A stretch of 51,214 nt of DNA from Promethearchaeota archaeon (GCA_020343655.1 CP070805.1:641874-693087); one strand, 5' to 3'; positions 1 through 9,275 are shown, counted from the first letter of the stretch. A program made the numbers and translations. Notes: generated from the letters alone by a model not told the origin.

Positions 1-2
1 CT

Positions 3-113
3 TGGACATTTGCAAATCTTGCACCTAGAGCTCGTTCACATCATCGTTGGTATATCAAAACATTCCCTGATTATCCAAATAATCGTAAGGCACTTATACC
101 ATTTATTTTTTAA
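3..113 (+). CDS. Steroid 5-alpha-reductase family protein, C-terminal end (partial)
   Basis: This is the last 36 codons of a gene that enters from the left edge, ending at TAA 111-113. The tail contains APRARSHHRWYIKTFPDYP followed by RKALIPFIF. The same arrangement (an H-x-WY stretch, then YP, then RK-x-hydrophobic-IPF) closes the 3-oxo-5-alpha-steroid 4-dehydrogenase family; human SRD5A1 ends in a very similar string. Family members are membrane enzymes that reduce an enone double bond with NADPH. In archaea the substrate is unknown and could be an isoprenoid or lipid. Only the C-terminus is visible, so the family call rests on this short motif. It converges with the glycyl radical enzyme gene that follows. 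Confidence 0.6.
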   Translation, partial: WTFANLAPRARSHHRWYIKTFPDYPNNRKALIPFIF

Positions 114-218
114 GAGCAGTTATTTTTTAAAATTAGATTTAATCTTTAAAATTCACCTATTTGATACTTTTTAATATGAAAATGAAATTAGATACAAAAT
201 GTAAATAAAGAAGCAGAC

Positions 219-2579
219 TTAAATTGTAGTATGTTCGGTTCTTCTAATAATCTCATCTTGTAAATCTAATCCTAAATTAACAAAATAATCACTATATCCT
301 GCAACTCGCACAATTAAGTTTCTATGTTTTTCTGGATCTTTTTGTGCTGCTCGTAAAGTTTCTGCTGAAACTACATTAAATTGAATGTGATGACCATTCA
401 TTTCAAAATATGATCTAATTAAATGAGCTAATTTTTTAATTCTATTTTGATCTATAAAATAATTAGGTGTAAATTTTTGGTTTAATAAGGTTCCTCCTGT
501 TCGTAGATGATCAATTTTTCCAGCAGATTTAATGACTGAGGTCGGACCATTAATATCCATTCCTTGGACTGGAGAAATCCCTTCTGATAGCGGGGTATAT
601 GCTTTCCGTCCATCTGGAGTAGCACCTGTTACTTGTCCAAAATATACATGAACTGTTGTGGGAAGAAGATTAATACGATGTACACCGCCTTTTGTATTAG
701 GCCTATTATCAATAGCGTCATACACCATTTCAAAAACTTGAGTAGATAATGAATCAGCATAATCATTATCATTTCCATATTTAGGAGTTTTATAGATTAG
801 CTTCTGACGGATTATATCGTATCCCTCAAAATTTTTATCTAAGCTTTTTATCAAATCTTCCAAGGATATGATCTTTTTATCAAAAACATTATATTTTAAA
901 GAAGCTAAACAATCTGTAATACTTCCCATTCCTACAATTTGTATATAAGAAGTATTATATTTTGCTCCCCCATCATTATAGTCTTTTCCATTAGTAATAC
1001 AATCTTCAATTAATGTTGATAGGAATGGAGCGGGATTTTGAGCCCAAATACGTTCAATTATCTGATTTCCTTTGATTTTAATATCTATAAAATACTTAAC
1101 TTGCTCAGAATAAGCGTTAAAAAAATCATCAAATGTTTGAAAACTTGAAGGATCACCAGTTTTCAATCCAATCTGTTTTTTAGTTAAAGGATCAAAACCA
1201 TTGTGAAGCGTTATTTCAAGGATTTTTACTAAATTAAAATAACCCGTTAGAATGTAAGCTTCTTTCCCAAAAGCACCGGATTCAACACATCCACTTGCCC
1301 CACCATTTCGAGCATCTATTATGGATTTACCTTGTCTAGTTAATTCTTGAATTATCGCGTCAGCATTGAAAACTGACGGTTGTCCAAAACCGGTTTTGAC
1401 TATTTCAAGAGCTCGATTTAGAAATTTATCTGGCGTCTTCTTACTAATTTGAACATTACTACTTGGTTGTACTATCCTCATTTCTTCAATTACATCTAAA
1501 AGCATGTAGGAGAGTTCATTAACGCCATCAGAACCATCCTCTTTAAGCCCACCAATATTAATATTACAGAAATCGGTATATGTATTGCTCTCCTCTGCCG
1601 TGACACCAACCTTAGGAGGAGCTGGTTGATTATTAAATTTAACCCAAAACGCTTGAAGTAATTCGAGAGCATCTTCTTTTGTTAATACTCCATTATCAAT
1701 ATCATTTCTGTAGAATGGATATAAGTGTTGATCTAAGCGTCCTGGATTGAAAGAATCCCATGTGTTATATTCAGTTATAACACCTAAGTGAATGAACCAA
1801 TAATGTTGAAGTGCTTCCCAAAATGTTCTGGGTGCTCGTGCCGGAATATGAGAACATATCTCTGATATTTTTTCTAATTCTTTTTTTCTAATTGGGTCTG
1901 ATTCCTTTGAGGCCAAGTTTATAGCTTCTTGAGCATGTCGTTCTGCAAAAGCAATTATCGCATCTGCTGCAATATCCATTGCTCTTAGTTGTTCTCTTTT
2001 ATTAAATGCCTCAGTATCATTGTAAAAATCTAATTTTTCTATGCTTTCTTTTATTTCTTGTTTAAAATCTAAAAATCCTTTTTCCCATAGATTTTTCCCC
2101 CCGACTGTATGTCCAGGTGCTCTTTGTTCCATAAATTCTGTGAAAATACCAGCTTCATATGCATCAATCCATTCACTATCAACTTGAGAAAATATTTTAT
2201 CGCGAATGGATTTTCTTTTCCAAAATGGAATTATTATATCTTTTGCTTTCTGTCTTGTATCTTCAGATATTTTAAAGGAAGTTTTATTACGAGTGTTTAG
2301 TATATCCAAATCTTTTAAACTGTGACAGCATACTTCTGGATAAGTAGGTGTTGCCTTAGGTTCTGGACCACGTTCACCAACAATTAATTCTCCTTCTTTG
2401 ATACAGATCTTTTTATTTTCCATTAAATACTTAAATGCTTTTGCTCTAGCAACTGGGGCAGAAAATTTATGAGCAGCACCAGTTTTGTAAAATTCTGTTA
2501 ATAATAAAGCACGTTCTAAGGAAATATAAGGAATTGCTTGACGACTTTGCGTTCTTAACTTCTTAATTCGTTCATTCAT
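219..2579 (-). CDS. Glycyl radical enzyme, trans-4-hydroxy-L-proline dehydratase (HypD)-like
   Basis: This is a 786-residue glycyl radical enzyme of the pyruvate formate-lyase superfamily. The thiyl-radical loop SGCVESGAFGKEAY places the catalytic Cys at 431 and the partner Glu at 433. The C-terminal radical loop RVAGYSDYF places the glycyl radical at Gly761. Length, spacing and long stretches (GELIVGE, TYPE-x-CCH, EFMEQRAPGHTV, WVKFNNQPAPPKVG, QPSSNVQISKKTP, GGTLLNQ) follow clostridial HypD, which dehydrates trans-4-hydroxyproline to pyrroline-5-carboxylate, rather than PFL (no Cys-Cys pair). The enzyme needs a radical SAM activase; none lies in this window, and no proC is adjacent. The related dehydratases and arylacetate decarboxylases share the CVE motif, so the exact substrate remains an inference. 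It lies 75 bp downstream of the acyl-CoA synthetase gene on the same strand. Confidence 0.8.
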   Translation of the reverse strand: MNERIKKLRTQSRQAIPYISLERALLLTEFYKTGAAHKFSAPVARAKAFKYLMENKKICIKEGELIVGERGPEPKATPTYPEVCCHSLKDLDILNTRNKTSFKISEDTRQKAKDIIIPFWKRKSIRDKIFSQVDSEWIDAYEAGIFTEFMEQRAPGHTVGGKNLWEKGFLDFKQEIKESIEKLDFYNDTEAFNKREQLRAMDIAADAIIAFAERHAQEAINLASKESDPIRKKELEKISEICSHIPARAPRTFWEALQHYWFIHLGVITEYNTWDSFNPGRLDQHLYPFYRNDIDNGVLTKEDALELLQAFWVKFNNQPAPPKVGVTAEESNTYTDFCNINIGGLKEDGSDGVNELSYMLLDVIEEMRIVQPSSNVQISKKTPDKFLNRALEIVKTGFGQPSVFNADAIIQELTRQGKSIIDARNGGASGCVESGAFGKEAYILTGYFNLVKILEITLHNGFDPLTKKQIGLKTGDPSSFQTFDDFFNAYSEQVKYFIDIKIKGNQIIERIWAQNPAPFLSTLIEDCITNGKDYNDGGAKYNTSYIQIVGMGSITDCLASLKYNVFDKKIISLEDLIKSLDKNFEGYDIIRQKLIYKTPKYGNDNDYADSLSTQVFEMVYDAIDNRPNTKGGVHRINLLPTTVHVYFGQVTGATPDGRKAYTPLSEGISPVQGMDINGPTSVIKSAGKIDHLRTGGTLLNQKFTPNYFIDQNRIKKLAHLIRSYFEMNGHHIQFNVVSAETLRAAQKDPEKHRNLIVRVAGYSDYFVNLGLDLQDEIIRRTEHTTI

Positions 2580-2654
2580 TATTTAACTATTAATTTAAAT
2601 ATTAAAACCATATAATTATTGAAAATAAAGAATTGAAATAATAAAAAAATAATC

Positions 2655-4343
2655 TTAGTTACTTTTTCTTTTTTCTGCTTTTTTAGCTTCTTTGTCTCTG
2701 ATTACACGTCGTAAAACTTTTCCTACCGCGCTCTTTGGAAGAGAACGTACGAATTTCACAATTCTTGGATATTTATAGGCTGCCATATTTTCCTTCGACC
2801 ACTCTATTATTTCTTTTTCAGTGATTTTATCTTTAAATTCTTTCTTAAGAATGATATGGGCCATTATGTTTTCACCTCTTTCTGGATCTTTAACACCGAT
2901 TACAGCACATTCTTGAATCGCAGGGTTTTCATATAAAAATTCCTCAATTTCTCTTGGATAAACGCTATGCCCCTTGTATTTTATCATATCTTTCACGCGA
3001 TCGATTAAAAATATATAACCTTCTTCATCCATTTTTGCATAATCACCTGTTCGCAGCCACCTATAGCCCCCCGCCTCAAAAAATACCTTTTTATTTTCTT
3101 CTGGTCGATTGTGATACCCTAGCATAATCTGAGGACCTGATGCAACTAATTCTCCAGGTTCTCCTATTGGTAAGAAATTTAGATTTTCATCAATAATCCC
3201 AACTAAAGTGCTAGCTATAGGAATACCACAGCTCCCAAGCTTTTTCTTACCCCATGGTGGAGCATTTGAAACACAAACAGTTGATTCACTTAAACCATAT
3301 CCTTCTCCTAAGGGAAATCCAGTCTTATTTTCCCATTCCTTAGCAACCTCAATAGGCATTGCTGATGCTCCTACATTACAATATTTAAGATTGGAAAAAT
3401 CAACATCTTTACTTAAAGGTGATCCTAAGATATTAATAAACATAGTAGGCACTCCAAGAATGAAATTAGCTTGTTTCTTCTTTATAGTTTCAATTACCCG
3501 TGGGATATCAAATGTTGGAAAAATAATCCCCTTGCCTCCACTACGCGGACCCTGTAAAAGCTCACATATTTGACCATATACATGATACCACGGGAGTATA
3601 GAAAGTCCCACCAGATCTCCCTTAATATAATATTCTCTCATATAATCCGAGATTTGTCCAATTTGCATCAGGTTTGATAGAGCATTATAATGAGATAGTT
3701 CAGCACCTTTAGGGTCGCCCGTTGTCCCCCCTGTATATTGAATAATCGCAATATCTTCTTTTGGATTGATCTCAACTGTGAATTCTGTTAGTGGTTCAGG
3801 ATTTAATTCCATCAATGTGTTGTAATGGATTATTTTGTCTGTCTCAAGTATATCTGGAACTTTTCCCTCTACATTCACTAAAATCACTTTTTCCAGTGTT
3901 AATTGATCTTCTGCTTTCTTATATTCTCGAAAAAATCTATCAATCATAATAAGATATTTTGCACCTGAATCTTTTATTTGATAAATCATCTCTCTTGCTA
4001 CAAATAGCGGACTAATTGCAGTTAATGTAGCTCCAAGACCTAGAGTAGCAAAATAACAAATGCTAAAATGAGGGCTGTTTGGCAGCCAAAGAGCTACCAC
4101 ATCTCCTTTTTTGATCCCCAATTTTAAGAGGGCATAAGCAAATCTTCTTGTTAATTGATCCATCTCTTTAAATGTGAATTCTCTTCCGAAGTAATCCAGT
4201 GCCCCTTTATCGGCATGTTCTTTAGCACCATTTACAAATACATCAATTAAAGATTTATCCTCAGGAATATCAATTTCAAGAGTTATTCCATCTGGTAAAT
4301 AATCCTTCCAAATTCTGTTTTTAATATAATCTGGGAGTTCCAT
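2655..4343 (-). CDS. Acyl-CoA synthetase (AMP-forming, long-chain fatty acid type)
   Basis: This is a 562-residue ANL-superfamily adenylating enzyme that activates a carboxylic acid to its acyl-AMP and then acyl-CoA. The phosphate loop YTGGTTGDPKG lies near residues 203-213. The A5 motif GYGLSES and the hinge RTGDYAKMDEEGYIFLIDR are followed by the C-terminal domain with KYKGHSVYPREIEE. The catalytic lysine of the SAVGKVLRR motif is about Lys542. Size and motif spacing fit medium- or long-chain fatty acyl-CoA ligases; substrate preference cannot be read from the sequence. The tail is lysine-rich and no membrane segment is obvious. It is the upstream gene of the pair with the glycyl radical enzyme and could feed the beta-oxidation enzymes found elsewhere in the window. 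Confidence 0.85.
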   Translation of the reverse strand: MELPDYIKNRIWKDYLPDGITLEIDIPEDKSLIDVFVNGAKEHADKGALDYFGREFTFKEMDQLTRRFAYALLKLGIKKGDVVALWLPNSPHFSICYFATLGLGATLTAISPLFVAREMIYQIKDSGAKYLIMIDRFFREYKKAEDQLTLEKVILVNVEGKVPDILETDKIIHYNTLMELNPEPLTEFTVEINPKEDIAIIQYTGGTTGDPKGAELSHYNALSNLMQIGQISDYMREYYIKGDLVGLSILPWYHVYGQICELLQGPRSGGKGIIFPTFDIPRVIETIKKKQANFILGVPTMFINILGSPLSKDVDFSNLKYCNVGASAMPIEVAKEWENKTGFPLGEGYGLSESTVCVSNAPPWGKKKLGSCGIPIASTLVGIIDENLNFLPIGEPGELVASGPQIMLGYHNRPEENKKVFFEAGGYRWLRTGDYAKMDEEGYIFLIDRVKDMIKYKGHSVYPREIEEFLYENPAIQECAVIGVKDPERGENIMAHIILKKEFKDKITEKEIIEWSKENMAAYKYPRIVKFVRSLPKSAVGKVLRRVIRDKEAKKAEKRKSN

Positions 4344-4529
4344 TTTTACTATCTCTTAAGAAATTTATTATATTAATTAATGAATTTTGGATTAAAATTA
4401 AAATTTTCAATTTGGAATTTTTTAGATTTAACTTTACATATCATTTTTTAATGATTTAGAATTATAAATTCAAAAATAGCTGAAAAACTCAAATTAATAA
4501 TTCTAATATTAACTTATAGGTAGAAGATT

Positions 4530-6143
4530 TTGAAATCTCAAGATGAATTAGGTTTTCCAATCCCCGCAAATAAACCATTAGTAATTCGGACAATCAAAAA
4601 AGTAACGAAAAAACAACGTGAATATGTACTTGAGAAAACTGAATATAATATGTTTTCCTTTCCAGCAGACTTATTATTTGTGGATTTTTTATCAGACTCT
4701 GGTTCTGGTACAATGACAGATTTTCAATGGGCTGCTCTTTTTCATGGAGACGAATCCTATGCTCGTAATAAAGGATATTATGTTCTATTAGACGCAGTTA
4801 GAGATACATTTGAGCGCGGAGATAATCCAAATCGCGCAATTAATTTGATTCTTTCGGGAGAAACAAATGTTAAAAAACTAATGGATGATCTATATCTTAC
4901 TTCTAATGAAGGAGGGTTTGTAAATGGTGGTATCCACCAGTTAACCCGTCCTAATGCTTTCATAGTTCCCCAAGGACGATGTGCTGAACATTTACTTTTC
5001 TCAACTATAGCTCCTATCTTAAAACATACAATTTCAGATATTAATTATTATATTCCTAATAATGGACATTTTGATACTACTGAGGCTAATATTGTGGCTA
5101 ATGGTATTTACCCTGTAAATCTATTTTCAGTAAACTTAATGGATGATTTTCCTTATGATGAAATGGATAAAAGAAATCCCTTTAAGGGTAATATGGATAT
5201 TAAGGGACTAGAAAGTCTGATTCAAGAAAAAGGTGTAGAGGCTATTCCTTTAATTTATATAACAATTACCAATAATACAGCTGCAGGGCAACCAGTCGCA
5301 ATGAGCAATATTGGAAAGGTCCGCGAGATAGCAGAAAGATATGGTATCCCTCTTTTTTTTGATGCTTGCAGATTTGCCGAAAATGCTAATTTTATAAAAG
5401 AATTTGAAGAAGGATTTCAAAATCGTACAATACCTAGTATCGTTCAAGAAATGTTCTCTTATGTTGATGGTTTCACTATTAGTTTTAAAAAAGATGGATT
5501 GGCAAACATTGGTGGAGGGTTCTTCTTTAGGGATAGAGGAATTTTCCATAAGAAATTTTCCATAAATGAAGATATTGGAATTAAGTTGAAAGAAAAACAG
5601 ATAATGACTTTTGGTAATGATTCCTATGGGGGAATGTCTGGCAGAGATATAATGGCACTCGCAGCAGGGCTTTATGAAATTATCCAGGAATCTTATTTAA
5701 ATGAACGCAAAACACAAGTAAGAGAATTCGCTAGAAAGCTTGCTCAAAATGGTATTCCTGTTATTCTTCCTGCGGGTGGTCATGCAGTTTACTTAAATAT
5801 GGATAAGTTTTTTGAGGGAACAAATATGAAGATAGATGATTTTGGAGGTGTTGGATTTACTATTGAACTTCTTAGGCATTATGGAATACGCGCTTGTGAA
5901 TTAGGACCTTTCGCGTTTGAGTGGGATAAAAAAGCTCCTGACCAACGAAAGAGTATCTTAAATTTAGTCCGTTTTGCGGTACCTCGTAATGTGTATAGCA
6001 CGTCTCATATCGATTACACTGTAGCCGCTATTAAAGAACTCTTTCAGAATAAAGAAAAAATTCCTAAAGTGAAGATCTCTCGTGGTAAAGAATTGCGATT
6101 AAGACATTTTCAGACGGGACTTCAACCAATTTATAAATCTTAA
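4530..6143 (+). CDS. Tryptophanase / tyrosine phenol-lyase family PLP enzyme
   Basis: This 537-residue PLP enzyme belongs to the beta-eliminating lyase family, which splits tryptophan, tyrosine or related amino acids into an aromatic or thiol product, pyruvate and ammonia. Matching blocks include FVDFLSDSGSG near the N-terminus, GQPVAMSNI, FFDACRFAENA (Asp278 and Arg281, the PLP-ring and substrate region) and SFKKDGLANIGGG with the Lys320/Lys321 pair that carries PLP. Towards the end are SYGGMSGRD and GGHAVYLNMDKF. It is longer than tyrosine phenol-lyase (about 456 residues), mainly because about 45 residues (roughly 95-142) are inserted before the IVPQGR segment. The start is TTG at 4530; an in-frame ATG was not seen near it. 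The gene stands alone. Substrate is undetermined; tryptophan, tyrosine or a cysteine-type substrate are all possible. Confidence 0.82.
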   Translation: MKSQDELGFPIPANKPLVIRTIKKVTKKQREYVLEKTEYNMFSFPADLLFVDFLSDSGSGTMTDFQWAALFHGDESYARNKGYYVLLDAVRDTFERGDNPNRAINLILSGETNVKKLMDDLYLTSNEGGFVNGGIHQLTRPNAFIVPQGRCAEHLLFSTIAPILKHTISDINYYIPNNGHFDTTEANIVANGIYPVNLFSVNLMDDFPYDEMDKRNPFKGNMDIKGLESLIQEKGVEAIPLIYITITNNTAAGQPVAMSNIGKVREIAERYGIPLFFDACRFAENANFIKEFEEGFQNRTIPSIVQEMFSYVDGFTISFKKDGLANIGGGFFFRDRGIFHKKFSINEDIGIKLKEKQIMTFGNDSYGGMSGRDIMALAAGLYEIIQESYLNERKTQVREFARKLAQNGIPVILPAGGHAVYLNMDKFFEGTNMKIDDFGGVGFTIELLRHYGIRACELGPFAFEWDKKAPDQRKSILNLVRFAVPRNVYSTSHIDYTVAAIKELFQNKEKIPKVKISRGKELRLRHFQTGLQPIYKS

Positions 6144-6222
6144 TGAATTTAAAATAAACAAAATTAAAATTTAACTAATCTATACGATTTAAAAAAGTAT
6201 AGAAATTTAATAATAAAAAAAC

Positions 6223-6534
6223 CTAAATATCTAACATTCTTAATTTTTGTGAAATGTTCTTTCTCCTAAGGATTTTCATGAAATCGTCTTTTCTTTGTTG
6301 AAGTCGAGTTAAAAAAGAATCTAGTTTATCAAAGTTATTAAAAAAATACTCCCTTCCGTCAACCATAATTTTAACTCCCTTCTTTTCATTTTGAAGGAAC
6401 GCATAAATCCCTCCCACTTCAGAATCATGTTTGATAAAAACCTTTTCTGTACCAGGAAATTTTTCATTTCCTTTTTTCGCCCAGAAATTATTTTTTAATA
6501 AATATGATCGATACATACTCATTCTTCCACACAC
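6223..6534 (-). CDS. Small hypothetical protein
   Basis: This predicted 103-residue protein is not recognised. It is basic and soluble, without a signal peptide or membrane segment. The centre reads as a short beta-rich stretch (IYAFLQNEKKGVKIMVDGREYFF) and the last 35 residues as a charged amphipathic helix rich in Lys and Arg. The N-terminal MCGRM resembles the start of SRAP proteins, but nothing else of that family follows. It lies downstream of an unassigned 330 bp gap. Coding is supported only by length and reasonable composition. Confidence 0.45.
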   Translation of the reverse strand: MCGRMSMYRSYLLKNNFWAKKGNEKFPGTEKVFIKHDSEVGGIYAFLQNEKKGVKIMVDGREYFFNNFDKLDSFLTRLQQRKDDFMKILRRKNISQKLRMLDI

Positions 6535-6864
6535 AACCTCTTTTTTTATTTATGATGAGTCATCGAGATATATTTATTAATACGCTCGTTATGACCATCA
6601 ACATATTTCCCTAGTAATATAAAATTCAAGTTGATTATAACATCGTGTAATATGCAAGGAACATATCATGCAGATATTATAAGGCTTCAACTTTATACTC
6701 CACAAGAAACTAAGTTTCTGAAATCACTTATAAATCATTAAGTAAAAAGCCCAGAACCATTTACTAAAAAAAAATTACTTAGGGTTGACCGAAAAAAATT
6801 TCAAGTGGAAATTTTTATGTGAAATAATAACAAAAAATATTCAGGTTTTCTCATATTCTTTCAT
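6535..6864. other. Intergenic gap, no assigned gene
   Basis: This 330 bp gap contains no convincing gene. One 29-codon plus-strand frame (6652-6741) starts with ATG and encodes MQGTYHADIIRLQLYTPQE followed by ten more residues, but it has no clear ribosome binding site or recognised relative. It could be a remnant. No hairpin, tRNA or repeat was recognised. Confidence 0.4.
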
Positions 6865-7656
6865 TTACGGATATTTTTCGTTTAAACTCTTTATAAAATC
6901 GTCCAATTCTCTCATAGTTTTTTTCTTTGGGTTATAAGCAACTTTTCCACATTCATCTTCTAAATCAAAACATGATTTAATGTAGGCTTTATTCATAATT
7001 CTTAACATGGTTTTTGTAAAGAAGATAAATTCTGTCTGATATTTAATGATTTTTTTAGCGAAATTAAGAGTTTCAGATTCAAGTTGATCGAGGGGAAATA
7101 TCTTCGCTGGGAAATTGATATTCTTTAAATCCTCCACCCCAAATTTATCTGCAGTAAAAAGCATGTTTTTGGCATAATTCAACCCGAGACCTAATAAAGG
7201 TAAAAGAGTTGCCCCAGTCTGAGGAAAAGCAGAAATCTCTAGTTCTGGTAATCTCATATATAACTCATCAACAGGTCTATCAGCAAAAACTCTTAAATCA
7301 GAAGCCAAGATAACCATCACACCAAAACCAATAGCAATTCCTTGAATTTGTGTAATTACAGGTTTTTTCATAAGAACAATAGTTTCATTGATCCTTCTAC
7401 CCCATTCAATTATTTGTGTTGCCTTTTCAGGAGCACCTAGAATTTCTTTAGTATCATATCCTGCGGAGAAAAAACGTTGACCAGTACTCTTAATCAAAAT
7501 ACATTTAACTTTCTCGTCATCATCTGCATTTATTAAGTATTGATATATCGATTTTAACATTGAAATATTGCACGCATTCGCTTTATCTGGTCTATTTATT
7601 GTAATTTTGGCAATACGTCCTTTTTGTTCATATAGAATAAATTCTTGATTATTCAT
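6865..7656 (-). CDS. Enoyl-CoA hydratase/isomerase family protein (crotonase fold)
   Basis: This 263-residue protein has the full crotonase length. The N-terminal INRPDKANA block leads to the first oxyanion-hole loop FSAGYD (63-68) and the second GIAIGFG (106-112). The Glu that follows the second loop in classical hydratases (GGG-x-E-L) is replaced here by a hydrophobic stretch, GFGVMV, while the later PE position is kept as PELEIS (Glu138). With only one of the two hydratase glutamates, an isomerase or other crotonase reaction on an acyl-CoA is more likely than straightforward hydration. The C-terminal trimerisation helices appear present. It has no close operon partner in this window. Confidence 0.78.
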   Translation of the reverse strand: MNNQEFILYEQKGRIAKITINRPDKANACNISMLKSIYQYLINADDDEKVKCILIKSTGQRFFSAGYDTKEILGAPEKATQIIEWGRRINETIVLMKKPVITQIQGIAIGFGVMVILASDLRVFADRPVDELYMRLPELEISAFPQTGATLLPLLGLGLNYAKNMLFTADKFGVEDLKNINFPAKIFPLDQLESETLNFAKKIIKYQTEFIFFTKTMLRIMNKAYIKSCFDLEDECGKVAYNPKKKTMRELDDFIKSLNEKYP

Positions 7657-7862
7657 AATATTTTAAACTCACAACCTAATTTAAAGTATATATGTAGATA
7701 TTATGAGATTTTTAATTGTTTTTTTAATGTTAGTAATACCATAACGAAACATCTCAAAAAAAATTGGATTAAAATATATTAATGGATAAATATATAATTG
7801 CAGCTGCAAGGGAGAAATACGTATTTTTCAGCACGTAAGGGTTGAGGTGGTATAAACTAAAA

Positions 7863-8162
7863 TTGATCTCAGAAGTAAAGTTTTTTACGGAAATTTTCGA
7901 AGATTTTCTGAGTTTAGATAATAATTTTTATGAGAATGAATTATGGAAGTCTCATTCAATAATTAAGTTAATGCAGGTTTCAGATGAGTTAGAAGATAAA
8001 AAAATCTTAGAAGAAGGCTTGAAAATTATTATAAATTTATGCAGATTTAAAGAATGTGGAGATTTATTAGATTCTTATGAAATAGAAAGCCATTCGCTTG
8101 GTGAATTAGCAGAATCAGAAAAAACTCTACTTGGATCAATTTTGAAAGCAGAATTTACTTAA
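7863..8162 (+). CDS. Small acidic hypothetical protein
   Basis: This is an all-helical, acidic protein of about 99 residues, not recognised. The open frame reaches upstream to another TTG at 7842. The TTG at 7863 is preferred because a GAGGTGG sequence (7844-7850), resembling ribosome binding sites elsewhere in the window, lies before it, although the 12-nt spacing is long. The product resembles helical-repeat adaptor segments (WKSHSIIKLMQVSDELEDKK) but has no diagnostic motif. Its end overlaps by 8 bp the convergent pre-PUA/PUA gene. Confidence 0.5.
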   Translation: MISEVKFFTEIFEDFLSLDNNFYENELWKSHSIIKLMQVSDELEDKKILEEGLKIIINLCRFKECGDLLDSYEIESHSLGELAESEKTLLGSILKAEFT

Positions 8163-8661
8163 ATTGCTTTTCAAATTCCCAAATAGAATCTTGAATTGTA
8201 TGAAGATTCTTTACTACTTTTCCAGAATTTTTTGATTCCATTTCGGAAGCATCGAACATTGCTTTACCAATCGCTAAAGCTCTATTTTTTGTTTCTTCTC
8301 TAATCTCTACGATATCTCCTTTGTTAATTGAAGGATCTATTTTTGTTATGCCCGGACGCATTATATCTGCACCATTAGCTACGTAACGAACAGCACCAAA
8401 ATCAACAATAATTGTTTTTAAATTAACTTGATTATTTAGCAATAATGTTAAAACTGGGATATACCCGTCTTTAGATTTAAAGAGTTTTAACACATTATTG
8501 ATTGCGTATAAAGTATCTCCCGCTTCCGTCTGAATTACCTCAACATTACATTTTTTAGGAAATATTTGATCAATAAAAGTCTGATCATATTGTTTTAGGA
8601 TTTCGTCTTTTAAGGGTCTTAGTTCGGATTTACGTATGAAATGCCTTTGTTTAATCTTCAT
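8155..8661 (-). CDS. Pre-PUA/PUA domain RNA-binding protein (MCT-1/Tma20-like)
   Basis: This 168-residue protein has two parts. Residues 1-85 form an archaeal pre-PUA (DUF1947-type) domain starting MKIKQRHFIRKSEL, and residues about 90-165 form a PUA domain containing IIVDFGAVRYVANGADIMRPGI, which is close to the standard PUA core V-D-x-GA-x-x-x-x-x-GA-x-x-x-x-PG. The layout matches archaeal relatives of eukaryotic MCT-1/Tma20, which act on the small ribosomal subunit in re-initiation and recycling. In the archaeon it is probably a ribosome- or RNA-associated factor in the cytosol. It is divergent from the 2H phosphoesterase gene. Confidence 0.75.
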   Translation of the reverse strand: MKIKQRHFIRKSELRPLKDEILKQYDQTFIDQIFPKKCNVEVIQTEAGDTLYAINNVLKLFKSKDGYIPVLTLLLNNQVNLKTIIVDFGAVRYVANGADIMRPGITKIDPSINKGDIVEIREETKNRALAIGKAMFDASEMESKNSGKVVKNLHTIQDSIWEFEKQFK

Positions 8662-8729
8662 ATATCAAATTAGAATTAAAATTTATTAAAATAAAAATCT
8701 TTTAATTTGAAATTATAACAAAAATTATT

Positions 8730-9275
8730 ATGATAAAAGTGTATACTTCTGCAGTGGTAATAATCCCACCAGTAGAAAAATGGGCACCAATCCAAGAAAT
8801 TCGTAAAATTCATGATCGCCAAATAAATAGATGGATGCCCCATATAACACTCTTATATCCATTTAGACCTGAAGATGATTATCCACCACTTGAAAGAGAA
8901 TTTTCAGAAAAATGTATTTCTATCAAACCTTTTAAAATCAAATTGAAACAATTTAATTATTTTAACCATGGACGGCAGAGATATACATTATGGTTAAATC
9001 CAGAACCAATTGATGTAATTAGTAATTTTCAAGCAACAATTCTTAAAATAGTACCAGATTGTAATGATGTAAATAAGTACAAAAACGGATTTAGACCACA
9101 TTTAAGTGTAGGTCAAATTAAAGGTAAAAGTAACCTTATGGAGATAAAGAAGAACTTGCAAGAAAGATGGAAAGAAATTACATTTCTGCTAAACGAAATT
9201 TTCTTTATATCTCGTGAAAAATCAAAAGCATCTAGATTTGAAATTAAAAAACGGATTCAACTTAAAAAGGAATAA
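8730..9275 (+). CDS. 2H phosphoesterase, LigT/2'-5' RNA ligase-like
   Basis: This 181-residue protein carries the two H-x-T/S motifs of the 2H phosphoesterase superfamily: MPHITLLYPF (His38, Thr40) and FRPHLSVGQ (His124, Ser126). Family members hydrolyse or form 2'-5' or cyclic phosphodiester bonds on RNA ends or nucleotides. The length fits LigT/CPDase-like enzymes. The C-terminal third is basic. It is transcribed divergently from the pre-PUA/PUA gene and followed at 77 bp by the Ras-like GTPase. The specific substrate is unknown. Confidence 0.78.
   Translation: MIKVYTSAVVIIPPVEKWAPIQEIRKIHDRQINRWMPHITLLYPFRPEDDYPPLEREFSEKCISIKPFKIKLKQFNYFNHGRQRYTLWLNPEPIDVISNFQATILKIVPDCNDVNKYKNGFRPHLSVGQIKGKSNLMEIKKNLQERWKEITFLLNEIFFISREKSKASRFEIKKRIQLKKE

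Noticed and set aside
3208-3573. Long plus-strand open frame inside the acyl-CoA synthetase gene
   Set aside because: It is antisense to a gene with clear family motifs and has no domain or ribosome binding site of its own.
6223-6534. SRAP (DUF159) protein suggested by the N-terminal MCGR
   Set aside because: Only the first four residues fit; no other SRAP motif follows and the protein is too short.
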